From Haloferax mediterranei ATCC 33500 (GTDB lineage Archaea > Halobacteriota > Halobacteria > Halobacteriales > Haloferacaceae): a stretch of 64,000 nt of DNA. Position 1 is the stretch's first letter, and each line of letters begins with the position of its first letter. This document shows positions 34,522 to 43,967 of the stretch, one piece after another. Position numbers and translations under genes: made by a program. The notes beneath the pieces are model-generated. The model had not been told where the DNA came from. It saw nothing but the letters and a program-made list of their open reading frames with translations, and made no database searches. The DNA lies in NCBI RefSeq assembly GCF_000306765.2, contig NC_017944.1, positions 310,001 to 374,000 on the forward strand. Direction: 5' to 3'.

Positions 34522-36001
34522 GTTACAGACGAACCCTAGTTGGGTTGAAGCATCCGGTCCCAGTAGAGCGCGTAGACGCCGAGGGCGTTACAGACGAACC
34601 CTAGTTGGGTTGAAGCCTTTGTCGGCGAGGACGAGCGCGCCGGCTTCGAGCGTGTTACAGACGAACCCTAGTTGGGTTGAAGCGAGCTTGTCGAAGACGA
34701 TTGGGTCGCTCACACTCCGTTACAGACGAACCCTAGTTGGGTTGAAGCCGACAATATTCGACCAATTGGACATATGCATCCTGTTACAGACGAACCCTAG
34801 TTGGGTTGAAGCGCCCGTTTAACTAATAATGTCATGGTTCGGAAAGCGGGTTACAGACGAACCCTAGTTGGGTTGAAGCTCGACACGACAACACGACTCG
34901 ATTCGCCGTACGACGGTTACAGACGAACCCTAGTTGGGTTGAAGCTACACCGGACCCGAACTCGACGTGCACGTGAAGCCCGTTACAGACGAACCCTAGT
35001 TGGGTTGAAGCTCTACCAACTGGTTGGGTGCTGCTCGGATATCTCTCGTTACAGACGAACCCTAGTTGGGTTGAAGCGACCGGGACCCGTGATGCTCGAC
35101 AAGGTTGTAGTGTTACAGACGAACCCTAGTTGGGTTGAAGCACGCTCGGTCCCGGCGAGACGGCGACGTTCGCGCCGGTTACAGACGAACCCTAGTTGGG
35201 TTGAAGCTAAACGCATCTAATGAGTTATCAGACTCGTGGACTGGTTACAGACGAACCCTAGTTGGGTTGAAGCACCTCATAGCGCGGGTCCGCCCGTCTG
35301 GGTTGGCGTCTGGTTACAGACGAACCCTAGTTGGGTTGAAGCCTTGACAACGGCTTTGACGGTCGGACAATGACCTATCCGTTACAGACGAACCCTAGTT
35401 GGGTTGAAGCTGTCGTGACTGCGCCCACGTCATCACTATCGGTGATTGTTACAGACGAACCCTAGTTGGGTTGAAGCCTCAAGAGGTGGCTCTAATGGGA
35501 ATCAAGCAGTTGTTACAGACGAACCCTAGTTGGGTTGAAGCAGCGTCGACGACGTGCTCGACCGACTGGAGTCTGACCCGTTACAGACGAACCCTAGTTG
35601 GGTTGAAGCCGCGCACGGCATCCACGTCGACGAGCGGGACGCCCGGTTACAGACGAACCCTAGTTGGGTTGAAGCACGTCCTCGGTAGGATGTTTCGCCG
35701 CGAGACTCTGCAAGTTACAGACGAACCCTAGTTGGGTTGAAGCGGGAACCGTTGAGGTCCTCGTCGATGATGCGAGCGTTACAGACGAACCCTAGTTGGG
35801 TTGAAGCATCGACCGGAACACGCGAACCACGCTCGGCGAGCGTTACAGACGAACCCTAGTTGGGTTGAAGCACTCCAACGAGTTCATTAATCCCGATGGG
35901 GAGGAGGTTACAGACGAACCCTAGTTGGGTTGAAGCTTACAGACGATTCGGTCGACAGAACCCTATCGCCCGTTACAGACGCACCCTTGCGGGATTGAAT
36001 C
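34522..36001 (+). CRISPR. CRISPR array B: 23 repeats, 22 spacers
   Basis: Twenty-two perfect or near-perfect 30-nt repeats (start GTTACAGACGAACCCTAG, end TTGGGTTGAAGC) begin at 34522, 34587, 34654, 34719, 34783, 34850, 34916, 34982, 35048, 35112, 35178, 35244, 35313, 35381, 35448, 35512, 35580, 35646, 35714, 35778, 35842 and 35907. A degenerate terminal repeat lies at 35972-36001 (GTTACAGACGCACCCTTGCG, then GGATTGAATC). Spacers are 34-39 nt. The array reads away from cas2. The spacer at 35872-35906 is a flipped near-copy of one in array A; the last spacer starts with repeat-like TTACAGACGA. Confidence 0.98.
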
Positions 36002-36095
36002 CCGATTCCAAATGTGACAGGAGGAAATTCAGACCCATCGGTAAACTTTAAATTCCGTAGTCTGAATACTCTTCCAGTACATCTATCGTATAGAG
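36002..36095 (+). repeat. Trailer of array B, copied inverted at 3845-3938
   Basis: Begins CCGATTCCAAATGTGACAGG and contains AAACTTTAAATTCCGTAG, a TATA-like stretch. It equals the minus strand of 3845-3938 with a few substitutions; similarity ends at ATAGAG. Nothing recognisable is expressed from it here, whereas the other copy faces the nuclease operon. Confidence 0.9.
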
Positions 36096-36133
36096 TTTCG
36101 TTCTAAAAAACGACAGCCGGTCCAGATGGGTGT

Positions 36134-36385
36134 TTACTCCCCTTCTTTGACTTCGTAGATCTCGTCGGCGGTAAAGCCGTGCGCTTCCCGGTGGACTTTC
36201 TCGCCTGCCTCTTTGTTCGGCGCTTCAAAGAGGCAGAAGACCGCACCTTCGTCCTCGTCCAGCCAATACTTCTTGTAGTTCACCCCGTACTTGTCTTGAA
36301 TTTCGAGGTCTTGCCTGTGCGCCTTAACTGCCTCCTCAGCGGTGAGCCCCTCTATGTCCCTGTGAACGTCCATGAATAATGGCAT
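36134..36385 (-). CDS. DUF4242-family small protein
   Basis: An 83-residue protein: MPLFMDVHRDIEGLTAEEAV, then KAHRQDLEIQDKYGVNYKKY, WLDEDEGAVFCLFEAPNKEA and EKVHREAHGFTADEI. This is the DUF4242 (nickel-responsive-like ferredoxin fold) pattern, with H8, H23 and the VHREAHG histidines as possible metal ligands. Start is set at the methionine of MPLFMD; the 13 residues upstream (MYLWCETCY...) are not family-like. It stands alone after the array B trailer. Confidence 0.7.
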   Translation of the reverse strand: MPLFMDVHRDIEGLTAEEAVKAHRQDLEIQDKYGVNYKKYWLDEDEGAVFCLFEAPNKEAGEKVHREAHGFTADEIYEVKEGE

Positions 36386-36682
36386 GGTTGTTGTAGTGTA
36401 GCACGTCTCACACCATAAATACACATTAATAATTGTATGAATGTAGTCACAGATATGACTGAGTTCATAATCCTACCACGGATTTGATGGCGGGCAGGTA
36501 CGAGCGATTCCGGAGGGGCGCAGAATCTGTCTCCTGTAGTTGCTGCATTCTCTGAGTCTTGCACGCTCATTTCACCAGGTTCGCTAATTGGTACGTTCGA
36601 GAGTATCAGGACTTTCGCTAATACCACTGTCTGCTTGGTTGGTTGCATACCCTCTCCAAGCAGACGTTCTCTCTAAGCCGAT

Positions 36683-37099
36683 GTGATCGACCAAGCCTTC
36701 CGCCACGGAATCCGTCGCTTCGTCTCGTTCTCACCGACGTACCCCACGATGGACCGCGACGACATCCGCGAAGCGCTCAACTGGTTCCGAGCGGTCGACC
36801 CCGAAGTCGTCTTCCACGAGCCGACCAACCCTCGTGGGATGAACTTCGAGTTGTGCGTCGAGGCGTTGCGAGACGCCGGGTTCGAAGCAGAGGCCAGTCA
36901 GTTCGAAGCGTTACTCGACGAAGACACGTGGGTCGAGTATGCACTAAAGCAGATTCGGATGGTTCGGGAGGTCGTCGAGGAGCTGGGCGGGCCGACGATT
37001 CACACTTGGCCCGACCGGACGCTGCTTCGAGCGACGAGCGGGGAGTTGAGAGTGCGGTTGGTGCAGATGAAGCAGAAGGTTTCTGAAGAAGCGTGGTGA
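36683..37099 (+). pseudogene. C-terminal fragment of an SPL-type radical SAM protein
   Basis: About 138 codons resembling the C-terminal third of haloarchaeal spore-photoproduct-lyase-like or DNA-repair-photolyase-like radical SAM proteins: REALNWFRAVDPEVVFHEPT, then NPRGMNFELCVEALRDAGFE and YALKQIRMVREVVEELGGP. The N-terminal CxxxCxxC and barrel are missing; the sequence upstream shows no continuation in any frame. It is probably a truncated relic rather than a functional gene, but a short product from the GTG at 36683 cannot be excluded. Confidence 0.5.
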
Positions 37100-37203
37100 G
37101 TTACGGATTTAGACGACGGTCCCGGGTTCGAAACAGGTGAGTAGTGTCCGGGTGGTCGGTTCCGTCGACCACTGGGTGTTGAACCCTAGAAGCAACCCGA
37201 CCC

Positions 37204-38472
37204 TCACCCCCTTCTCGCATCCCAGTACAATAACCCAGCACCGACGACCAAACAGACCGCAAGCCCGCCGAACGCGACGGCGTAGTTCAGATACGTCGCG
37301 ACGATACCGACGTAGGCCGGGCCGACCGCGTTCGCCCCGAGGAAGAGCGCCCGTGCAGCGCCGAGGTCGGCCCCGCGGTCGGCGTCGGGCGCGTTGTCGA
37401 CGATAATCGCGTCAGCGAGCGGGAACTCCATCTTGTAGCCGACGGCGAGGACGACGACGGCGACGTAGATGAACAGCCGCGTGTCCACGAGCGAGAGGGC
37501 AGCGAGCGACCCCGCGGCAATGAGCATCCCGACGACCGCAATCGACTCGCGCCGGAAGTGGTCGCTGAGGCCGCCGGCGACCGGCTTGATGCCGAGGCCG
37601 ACGACGAAGACGATGGCAAACGTGGCGCTGGCAAGCTCCTCGGGGAAATCCTTGGCCTGACTCAGGAACGTCGGGAGGAAGTTGATGAAGCCGCCGACCA
37701 TGAAATAAAACAGTCCGAATGCGAGGAGCGTCCGGCGTTGTTCCGGGCTGGCAAAGAGTCTGCGGAGCGTGCCGGACGCGTCGAGTTCCGGCGACCCGAC
37801 GGTGTAGCCGTCGTTCGACCACCGGGCGAACAAGAGCGTAAGCGCCCCGAGGACGACAGCGACGGGAAGAAACGGGGTTTGCCACGTCGCGTAGCTGAGC
37901 GCGAGGATTGCGAGCCCGGATGCGAGCAGGCCGCCGAGGTCGGTCCCGGCGGCGTAGAGACCGAGCGCTCGCCCTCGACGCTCGACGAAGAGGTCCGAAA
38001 GCAACGCCCGCGAGGGGATGGCGAACAGCCCTTTCCCGAAGCCAGTAATCACCGCGGCGAGGAGGAACCCGGTGAGACCACCCGCGATGCCGAACGTGGC
38101 GAACCCGAGGACGAGAATTCCGAGTCCCGGAACGATGAGCGTTGCTCGTGTCCAGCGGTCCGAGTATTCCCCGCTGGGGTACTGCGTGATTGCGTAGATG
38201 CCCTGAAAGAGCGCCAGTGCGATGCCGGCGGTCGCGTTGGTTATCTGGAGCGCTTCGATAATCGTCGGGAGAAGCGGCGACAGCAGGAACCGCCCCGCTT
38301 GTAGCACTGCCCACGCGAGCGAGACGGTGAGCAACATCCGGCCGGAGTAGCCCGAAAACAAACGCTCGCCGGATGTCGGCTGTCGGTTCACACGTGGCGT
38401 ATGCTGACCGGGTACCAATGAATTACGATTGCGGAATGGCTGTAGTGATTCGTAACTGCCGTTCTCCCCCAC
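37204..38472 (-). CDS. MFS transporter
   Basis: A 422-residue membrane protein with about twelve TM segments after a polar N-terminus. TM2-3 loop QYPSGEYSDRWTRATLIVPG fits MFS motif A (G-x3-D-R), and SDHFRRESIAVVG repeats it in the second half. FVERRGRALGLYAAGTDLG is the TM4-5 motif. Substrate unknown. The first methionine may be too early; M46 (MLLTVSLAWAVLQAG) just before TM1 is a reasonable alternative start. Monocistronic. Confidence 0.82.
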   Translation of the reverse strand: MGENGSYESLQPFRNRNSLVPGQHTPRVNRQPTSGERLFSGYSGRMLLTVSLAWAVLQAGRFLLSPLLPTIIEALQITNATAGIALALFQGIYAITQYPSGEYSDRWTRATLIVPGLGILVLGFATFGIAGGLTGFLLAAVITGFGKGLFAIPSRALLSDLFVERRGRALGLYAAGTDLGGLLASGLAILALSYATWQTPFLPVAVVLGALTLLFARWSNDGYTVGSPELDASGTLRRLFASPEQRRTLLAFGLFYFMVGGFINFLPTFLSQAKDFPEELASATFAIVFVVGLGIKPVAGGLSDHFRRESIAVVGMLIAAGSLAALSLVDTRLFIYVAVVVLAVGYKMEFPLADAIIVDNAPDADRGADLGAARALFLGANAVGPAYVGIVATYLNYAVAFGGLAVCLVVGAGLLYWDARRG

Positions 38473-38526
38473 CCAGTTTATATCAACCCACAGTTATTTT
38501 TTGGCTCCTGCAAAAGTGTCGTGTGA

Positions 38527-38712
38527 ATGGTCCACTGCCCTGAATGCAAGACGGCCCTCGAAACGATTGACGACATCGAGTTCGTCGAAATGGACGCACG
38601 AACTGGTTTCATCAGATCCTCGAAGCGTTTCTATACGACTACCTGTGCAGAATGTAGCGCGACGATTGGCAGCGGTGTCGCCGGTGCGAAACCGAACGGC
38701 GGTGCTGCCTAA
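38527..38712 (+). CDS. Small CPxC zinc-finger-like protein (first of a tandem pair)
   Basis: A 61-residue protein: MVHCPECKTALETIDDIEFV, then EMDARTGFIRSSKRFYTTTC and AECSATIGSGVAGAKP. The C-P-x-C pair at residues 4-7 and the C-x2-C pair around residue 40 suggest a zinc ribbon. Its stop overlaps the start of the next gene (TAATG), which encodes a close paralogue. This arrangement indicates a recent tandem duplication. Role unknown. Confidence 0.75.
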   Translation: MVHCPECKTALETIDDIEFVEMDARTGFIRSSKRFYTTTCAECSATIGSGVAGAKPNGGAA

Positions 38713-38879
38713 TGGTTCACTGTCCCGAGTGTGAAGCAACGCTCGATGACGCGTCCGACGTCGAGTTCCTCGACATGGATTCGACGAATGGTTTTTTCAC
38801 GGCCGCAAAGCGGTTCTACCTCGTTGCGTGCGGTCACTGTGGGGCCGCAATCGGCAGCGGCGTCGCTGGCGCGATGTAA
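38712..38879 (+). CDS. Small CPxC zinc-finger-like protein (second of a tandem pair)
   Basis: A 55-residue protein (MVHCPECEATLDDASDVEFL, DMDSTNGFFTAAKRFYLVAC, then GHCGAAIGSGVAGAM) whose start codon shares its A with the stop of the previous gene. Both proteins start MVHCPEC, share the F-x-A/S-x-KRFY block and end in AIGSGVAGA / TIGSGVAGA. The four cysteines are kept. Translational coupling makes it likely that both are made together, perhaps as a heterodimer. Confidence 0.75.
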   Translation: MVHCPECEATLDDASDVEFLDMDSTNGFFTAAKRFYLVACGHCGAAIGSGVAGAM

Positions 38880-38962
38880 GCCGTGATGTGAGACACTCCC
38901 GCAAGCAATTGCCGTATCTGTAGTGTAGTGATACGGGACTGGCCCTTCCCCCGTCCCTCAAC

Positions 38963-39838
38963 TTACTTCTCCGGAGGGTGACGACGCGTATCGCTGGTTC
39001 CGAAGGTGTCCATGTTGGGGTAGTCAGCGATGAGGCCGTCCACGCCCAGTTCGAGCGGTTTCTGTGCCTCTCTCCAACTGTCGATTGTCCAGACGTTTAC
39101 TTCACGGCCCTCTTCGTGAGCGGTTTCGACGAGGTCGCGGTCGAGTACGTCGACGGACGGGTTGACCGCCTTGGCATCGAGTTCGCGGGCAATCTCCAGG
39201 TTCTCGTCTTTGTTGCGTCCGAAAATCGGGGCGACATCGACGCTCGAATCGATGTCTCGGACTGCCCTGATTGCATCGGGGTCGAACGAGGAGACGTAGA
39301 ACTCGCCCGGATACTGCGACGCGATACGCAACGTCCGTTTAGCGAATTCCGTCCAGGAAAGTGGTCCGGACTCCTTGAATTCGATATTCATCGTGACGTT
39401 CGGGCGGGTCGCGTTGAGGACTTCGGCGAGCGTCGGAATGGTCTCCCCGGAGTCGAGAACTTCGGCCTGTAGAACCGTCTCGGATGGGGTCTCACTGACG
39501 AGTCCCTCCTTGTCCGTGAGGTCGTCGAGCGCCGCGTCGTGGAAGACGACGACTTCTCCATCACTCGTCGCTTCGACGTCGATTTCGATTCGCTCGGTGC
39601 CGAGGCGAGATGCGCCCTCCACGGCGGCGACAGTATTTTGGGGGTACACGTCTCTGAACCCGCGGTGCGCCGTGATGTACGGACCTGTCTGTTTCTCACG
39701 TCCCTTTCCGTTCTCTCGACCGTCTCTCGCGACAGCAGTCCCGCTTACCACCGAGGTCCCGATGGTCGCGCCAATCGCTTTGACCGCGGTTCGTCGGGAT
39801 ACGGAACCGATAATTCGGGAGGTTTCTTCGGACATCAC
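38963..39838 (-). CDS. Tat-exported glycerophosphodiester phosphodiesterase
   Basis: A 291-residue protein. VSRRTAVKAIGATIGTSVVS is a twin-arginine signal peptide ending near AVA. The mature part has the GDPD barrel: ITAHRGFRDVYPQNT (catalytic His and the E/N pocket), EIDVEATSDGEVVVFHDAAL (metal Glu and Asp and second His), then NIEFKE and GLIADYPN. The family hydrolyses glycerophosphodiesters to glycerol-3-phosphate. Location outside the cell suggests phosphate or glycerol scavenging. Confidence 0.88.
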   Translation of the reverse strand: MMSEETSRIIGSVSRRTAVKAIGATIGTSVVSGTAVARDGRENGKGREKQTGPYITAHRGFRDVYPQNTVAAVEGASRLGTERIEIDVEATSDGEVVVFHDAALDDLTDKEGLVSETPSETVLQAEVLDSGETIPTLAEVLNATRPNVTMNIEFKESGPLSWTEFAKRTLRIASQYPGEFYVSSFDPDAIRAVRDIDSSVDVAPIFGRNKDENLEIARELDAKAVNPSVDVLDRDLVETAHEEGREVNVWTIDSWREAQKPLELGVDGLIADYPNMDTFGTSDTRRHPPEK

Positions 39839-39982
39839 GTAGACCTAATCCTCTCCGCCTATATTGTATTTTATATGGTATTTAGTGATGGATGACTGGA
39901 CACGTCAGCTGTTCCCCGTGGCCGCGCGTAGGGGCTGTCGTCCTGATGCGACAGCTTGCCCTATACATGAATAATGGGCACA

Positions 39983-40016
39983 TTTATAATATATAAAAGA
40001 CTTGCCGTACGGAGGT
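39983..40016 (+). promoter_or_regulatory. Promoter and ribosome-binding site of the hut operon
   Basis: TTTATAATATATAAAAG at 39983-39999 is a strong TATA region; GGAGGT at 40011-40016 is a good Shine-Dalgarno sequence. It sits three bases before an ATG at 40020 and 36 before the ATG at 40053. The first would add an eleven-residue N-terminus (MATCFAYQDNN) not typical of HutU. Confidence 0.6.
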
Positions 40017-40052
40017 AGTATGGCTACCTGTTTTGCCTACCAAGACAATAAT

Positions 40053-41810
40053 ATGCACGATCAACAACCACCGTCGCAGCAAGACAGATTCGGGAAACCG
40101 AGCGAGCAGTGGAAGCAATACCAGGGCGCGCCTACGGGGACGGACCTGACCGAGTGTCAGGCGTGGCGTCAGGAGGCGGCGTTCCGGATGCTCAACAACA
40201 ACCTCGACCCCGAGGTTGCTGAACGGCCCGAAGACCTCGTCGTTTACGGCGGGACCGGTCGTGCAGCCCGGTCGTGGGACGCCTACGACGCGATTCTCGA
40301 CGAACTGCGCAACCTCGAGGACGACGAGACGCTCCTCGTTCAGTCCGGCAAGCCGGTCGGGAAGTTCACGACCCACGAGCGCGCCCCGCGCGTCCTCATC
40401 GCCAACTCGAACCTCGTCGGCCACTGGGACGACTGGGAACACTTCCACGAACTCGAAGCACAGGGCAAGATTATGTACGGCCAGATGACCGCCGGGTCGT
40501 GGGCGTACATCGGCACGCAGGGTATCATTCAGGGCACCTACGAGACGCTTGCTGAACTCGCCCGCCAGCACTACGACGCCGACCTGACCAGTAAACTCGT
40601 CGTGACCGGCGGTCTCGGCGGCATGAGCGGGGCGCAACCCCTCGCGGTAACGATGAACAACGGCGTCTGTATCGCGGCCGAAGTCCAGCCCGACCGCATC
40701 GAGCGCCGCGTCGAGACGGACTACCTGATGGATTCGACCGACTCGCTGGACGAGGCGCTGGAGAACGCCAAGGAAGCCCTCGAAGCGGGAGAACCCTACA
40801 GCGTCGGCGTCGAGATGAACGTCGCCGACATGCTCGAAGAACTCCTCGAACGCGACGAGATTCCGGACATCGTCACGGACCAGACGAGCGCCCACGACGA
40901 ACTCGAAGGCTACTACCCGAGCGGCTACACCGCCGCGGAAGCGGACCAACTGCGCGAAGACGACCCAGATACGTACGTCGAAGAGAGCCTCGACACGATG
41001 GAGCGCCACGTCCAGGCCATCCTCGACCTGCAGGACGAGGGCGCAATCGCCTTCGAGTACGGCAACAACATCCGCGGGCAGGTGAAGACCCACCGCGGCA
41101 TGGACCACGCCTTCGACTTCCCCGGCTTCGTTCCGGCCTACATCCGCCCGATGTTCTGTCGCGGCCGCGGCCCGTTCCGGTGGGCCGCGCTCTCCGGCGA
41201 CCCGGAGGACATCTACCGCACCGACGAGGCGATTCGCGACCTCTTCCCGGAGAACGAGTCGCTCATGCGCTGGATCGACCTCGCACAGGAACAGGTGTCG
41301 TTCCAGGGTCTCCCTTCGCGGGTCTGCTGGCTCGGCTACGAGACCGACGACGAGGGCATCACCGAGCGCGCTCGCTTCGCGCTGAAAATTAACGACCTCG
41401 TCGCGTCCGGCGAGGTTTCGGCCCCGGTCGTCGTCACGCGCGACCACCTCGACGCCGGGTCCGTCGCCAGCCCGAACCGCGAAACTGAAGCGATGCGGGA
41501 CGGCACCGACGCTGTCGCCGACTGGCCCATCCTGAACGCGCTTCTCAACACCGCATCGGGAGCGGACATCGTGAGCGTTCACGACGGCGGCGGCGTCGGC
41601 ATCGGCAACTCGCTGCACACCAACAACCACGTCGTCCTCGACGGCTCCGACCTCGCGGCGAAGAAAGCCCGCGCCGTGTTCACTACCGACCCCGGGATGG
41701 GCGTCATTCGGCACGCGGACGCCGGCTACGAAGACGCGCTCGACGAGGCAGAACAGTCCAACGTCCATATCCCGATGCAGGACCACGACGCGGGACGAGG
41801 TAACGAATGA
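40053..41810 (+). CDS. hutU: Urocanate hydratase
   Basis: A 585-residue enzyme. GKPSEQWKQYQGAPTGTDLT at the start, then VVYGGTGRAARSWDAYDA, GKPVGKFTTHERAPRVLIAN, TGGLGGMSGAQPLAVTMN (NAD-binding glycine loop) and FVPAYIRPMFCRGRGPFRW with the catalytic cysteine are canonical. It hydrates urocanate to imidazolone propionate, the second step of histidine degradation. An ATG at 40020 is an alternative start with a better Shine-Dalgarno sequence. The 3' end overlaps hutG by four bases. Confidence 0.95.
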   Translation: MHDQQPPSQQDRFGKPSEQWKQYQGAPTGTDLTECQAWRQEAAFRMLNNNLDPEVAERPEDLVVYGGTGRAARSWDAYDAILDELRNLEDDETLLVQSGKPVGKFTTHERAPRVLIANSNLVGHWDDWEHFHELEAQGKIMYGQMTAGSWAYIGTQGIIQGTYETLAELARQHYDADLTSKLVVTGGLGGMSGAQPLAVTMNNGVCIAAEVQPDRIERRVETDYLMDSTDSLDEALENAKEALEAGEPYSVGVEMNVADMLEELLERDEIPDIVTDQTSAHDELEGYYPSGYTAAEADQLREDDPDTYVEESLDTMERHVQAILDLQDEGAIAFEYGNNIRGQVKTHRGMDHAFDFPGFVPAYIRPMFCRGRGPFRWAALSGDPEDIYRTDEAIRDLFPENESLMRWIDLAQEQVSFQGLPSRVCWLGYETDDEGITERARFALKINDLVASGEVSAPVVVTRDHLDAGSVASPNRETEAMRDGTDAVADWPILNALLNTASGADIVSVHDGGGVGIGNSLHTNNHVVLDGSDLAAKKARAVFTTDPGMGVIRHADAGYEDALDEAEQSNVHIPMQDHDAGRGNE

Positions 41811-42736
41811 GATTCCGTGACCCGCCACACTGGGAGGGAACGTCCTCCGACCCGAACGACGAGCAGTTCGGCCACGTCGTCAACGAGACGAGCATCGAAG
41901 ACGCGAGCGACTTCGACGCTGTGCTCGTCGGCGAACCGTACGACGGTGCCGTCATCGGTCGCCGCGGTGCCCGAGACGGTCCCGCCGCGATTCGGCGCGA
42001 ACTCGCCTCGTCCAAGTCGCACCACTTCGACGAGGGTCCCGTTTCGGGCGTCGGCGACCTCGGCGACCTACCAATCGACGAACTCGAAGGCGGCGTGGCG
42101 GACGTACAGTCCGCGGTCGCCGACGAGACGGCCCACGTCTACGAGCGCGGGGCGCTTCCCGTCTTCCTCGGCGGCGACAACTCGCTGACCGTCGCCAACG
42201 TCAAACCGCTCCTCGACCGCGACGCGTCTATCGGCGTCATCAGCTTCGACGCCCACCTCGACTGCCGCGAACCCCAAGACGGTCCGTCCAGCGGGACGCC
42301 GTACCGCCAACTCTTCGACGCGGGACTCGACACACTCGCCGTCGTCGGCGCGCGGCACTTCGAAACCTCGACGACCTACGCTGACTTCCTGCGCGACTCG
42401 GGTGGCACTATCCTGACCGCGGACGAAGTCGGTCGCGGGGCGACCGAGACGGCCGACTTCGCGCTCGACGCCCTCTCGTCGTGCGACCACGTGTTCGTCA
42501 GCCTCGACGTGGACGTGCTGGACGAGACGGCCGCGCCGGGCGTGAGTGCTCCCACACCCGGTGGCATCACTACACGAGAACTGTTCTCGATGCTTCGCCG
42601 CGTCGCATCCGATTCGCGCGTCGTCGGCTTCGAGGTCGTCGAGTGCGCACCGCCGCTCGACGACGACGACCAGACCGCCCGCGCCGCCGCACGTGCAGTT
42701 GCCCACTTCCTTTCAGGAGTGATGTCCCATGTCTGA
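41807..42736 (+). CDS. hutG: Formimidoylglutamase
   Basis: A 309-residue protein of the arginase/agmatinase/formimidoylglutamase family. VFLGGDNSLTVANVKP, SFDAHLDCRE and SLDVDVLDETAAPGVSAPTP contain the Mn ligands (D-x-H-x-D and D-x-D). It splits formiminoglutamate into glutamate and formamide. The ATGA overlap with hutU and the eight-base overlap with hutI show a tightly coupled operon. Confidence 0.93.
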   Translation: MRFRDPPHWEGTSSDPNDEQFGHVVNETSIEDASDFDAVLVGEPYDGAVIGRRGARDGPAAIRRELASSKSHHFDEGPVSGVGDLGDLPIDELEGGVADVQSAVADETAHVYERGALPVFLGGDNSLTVANVKPLLDRDASIGVISFDAHLDCREPQDGPSSGTPYRQLFDAGLDTLAVVGARHFETSTTYADFLRDSGGTILTADEVGRGATETADFALDALSSCDHVFVSLDVDVLDETAAPGVSAPTPGGITTRELFSMLRRVASDSRVVGFEVVECAPPLDDDDQTARAAARAVAHFLSGVMSHV

Positions 42737-43967
42737 GCCAACTACAGATTCTGACCTGACAGTCGTTTACGGTGCCGAAGAGTTAGTCGTCGGTCCCGAC
42801 GACGAAACCGGCGTTGTCGTCTACGAGGACGCCGCGTTCGCCGCTGTCGGTGGCGAAGTCGTCGCCACCGGCCCGACTGACGAAGTCCTCGCCGAGTACC
42901 CGGCCGAGGACGCTGAGACCGCAATCGACGCGACCGGCAAGACGGTTCTGCCCGGGTTCGTCGACCCGCACACCCACGCAGTCTTTGCGGGCGACCGCTC
43001 CGACGAGTTCGTGGCGAAGCTTAAGGGTGCGACCTACGAGGAAATCCTCGCCGACGGCGGCGGCATCCTCCGCACCGTCGACGCGGTCCGCGAGGCGTCC
43101 GACGAGGAACTGGCGGCGAACCTCACCGAGCACCTCGACGCGATGCTCGAACACGGGACGACGACGGTCGAAGTGAAGACCGGCTACGGACTCGACACCG
43201 AGACCGAACTTCGGCTGCTCGAAGCCATCGCAACCGCTGGCGGCGAGCATCCGGTGGACGTGATTCCGACGTTCATGGGCGCACACGCCGTCCCTCGCGA
43301 TGTCGACACCGAGGAGTACACGGAATCGGTCATCTCCGAGCAACTCCCGGCCGTCGCCGAACAGGGTGTCGCCGAATTCTGCGACGTGTTCTGTGAGCGC
43401 GGTGTCTTCACCGCCGACCAGTCCCGTCGCATCTTGGAGGCAGGCAAGGAGTACGGACTCACGCCGAAGATTCACGCCGACGAATTTGCCGATATCGGCG
43501 GCACCGATGTCGCGGCCGCCGTTGGCGCGGCGAGCGCGGACCACCTGCTCCAAACCGACGCTGACGGCCGAGAGACGCTGGTCGGTGCCGACGTGACGCC
43601 GGTCGTTCTCCCCGGAACCGCCTTCGGTCTGGGAGCCGAGTACGCCGACGCTCGCGCCTTCCTCGATGCGGGCCACGAAGTCGCGCTCGCGACCGACTTC
43701 AACCCGAACTGCTTCGCTCGAAGTATGGCATTTATCGCGACGCTCGGCAGCGTCGGGATGCGGATGACGCCACAGGAGGTCATTCGCGGCATCACGAGCG
43801 CCGCCGCCAACGCACTCGACAGAGACGACGGCACGGGCACGCTTCAGCCCGGCAGCCCCGCCGACGCCGTCGTCCTCGATATCCCGTCTGCGAGACACCT
43901 CTCGTACCGGTTCGACACGAATCCCGTTTCGACCGTGCTGAAATCGGGGGTGGTCGTCCATGAGTGA
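42729..43967 (+). CDS. hutI: Imidazolonepropionase
   Basis: A 412-residue amidohydrolase. PGFVDPHTHAVFAGDRSDEF carries the metal-binding H-x-H, followed by GTTTVEVKTGYGLD, KIHADEFADIGG with the ligand His and ATDFNPNCFARSMA with the Asp. It opens the imidazolone ring to N-formimino-glutamate. The start overlaps the hutG end, and its stop overlaps hutH by eight bases. Confidence 0.95.
   Translation: MSEPTTDSDLTVVYGAEELVVGPDDETGVVVYEDAAFAAVGGEVVATGPTDEVLAEYPAEDAETAIDATGKTVLPGFVDPHTHAVFAGDRSDEFVAKLKGATYEEILADGGGILRTVDAVREASDEELAANLTEHLDAMLEHGTTTVEVKTGYGLDTETELRLLEAIATAGGEHPVDVIPTFMGAHAVPRDVDTEEYTESVISEQLPAVAEQGVAEFCDVFCERGVFTADQSRRILEAGKEYGLTPKIHADEFADIGGTDVAAAVGAASADHLLQTDADGRETLVGADVTPVVLPGTAFGLGAEYADARAFLDAGHEVALATDFNPNCFARSMAFIATLGSVGMRMTPQEVIRGITSAAANALDRDDGTGTLQPGSPADAVVLDIPSARHLSYRFDTNPVSTVLKSGVVVHE

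Noticed and set aside
34499..35731. Open frames across array B with recurring LQTNPSWVEA or YRRTLVGLK
   Set aside because: These are translations of the 30-nt repeat in different phases, not genes. The same holds for frames over array A at 23664-24397.
39984..41828. 614-codon open frame antisense to hutU
   Set aside because: It is the mirror of a high-GC gene with strong third-position bias. The hutU protein has every expected motif, and the antisense product resembles nothing.
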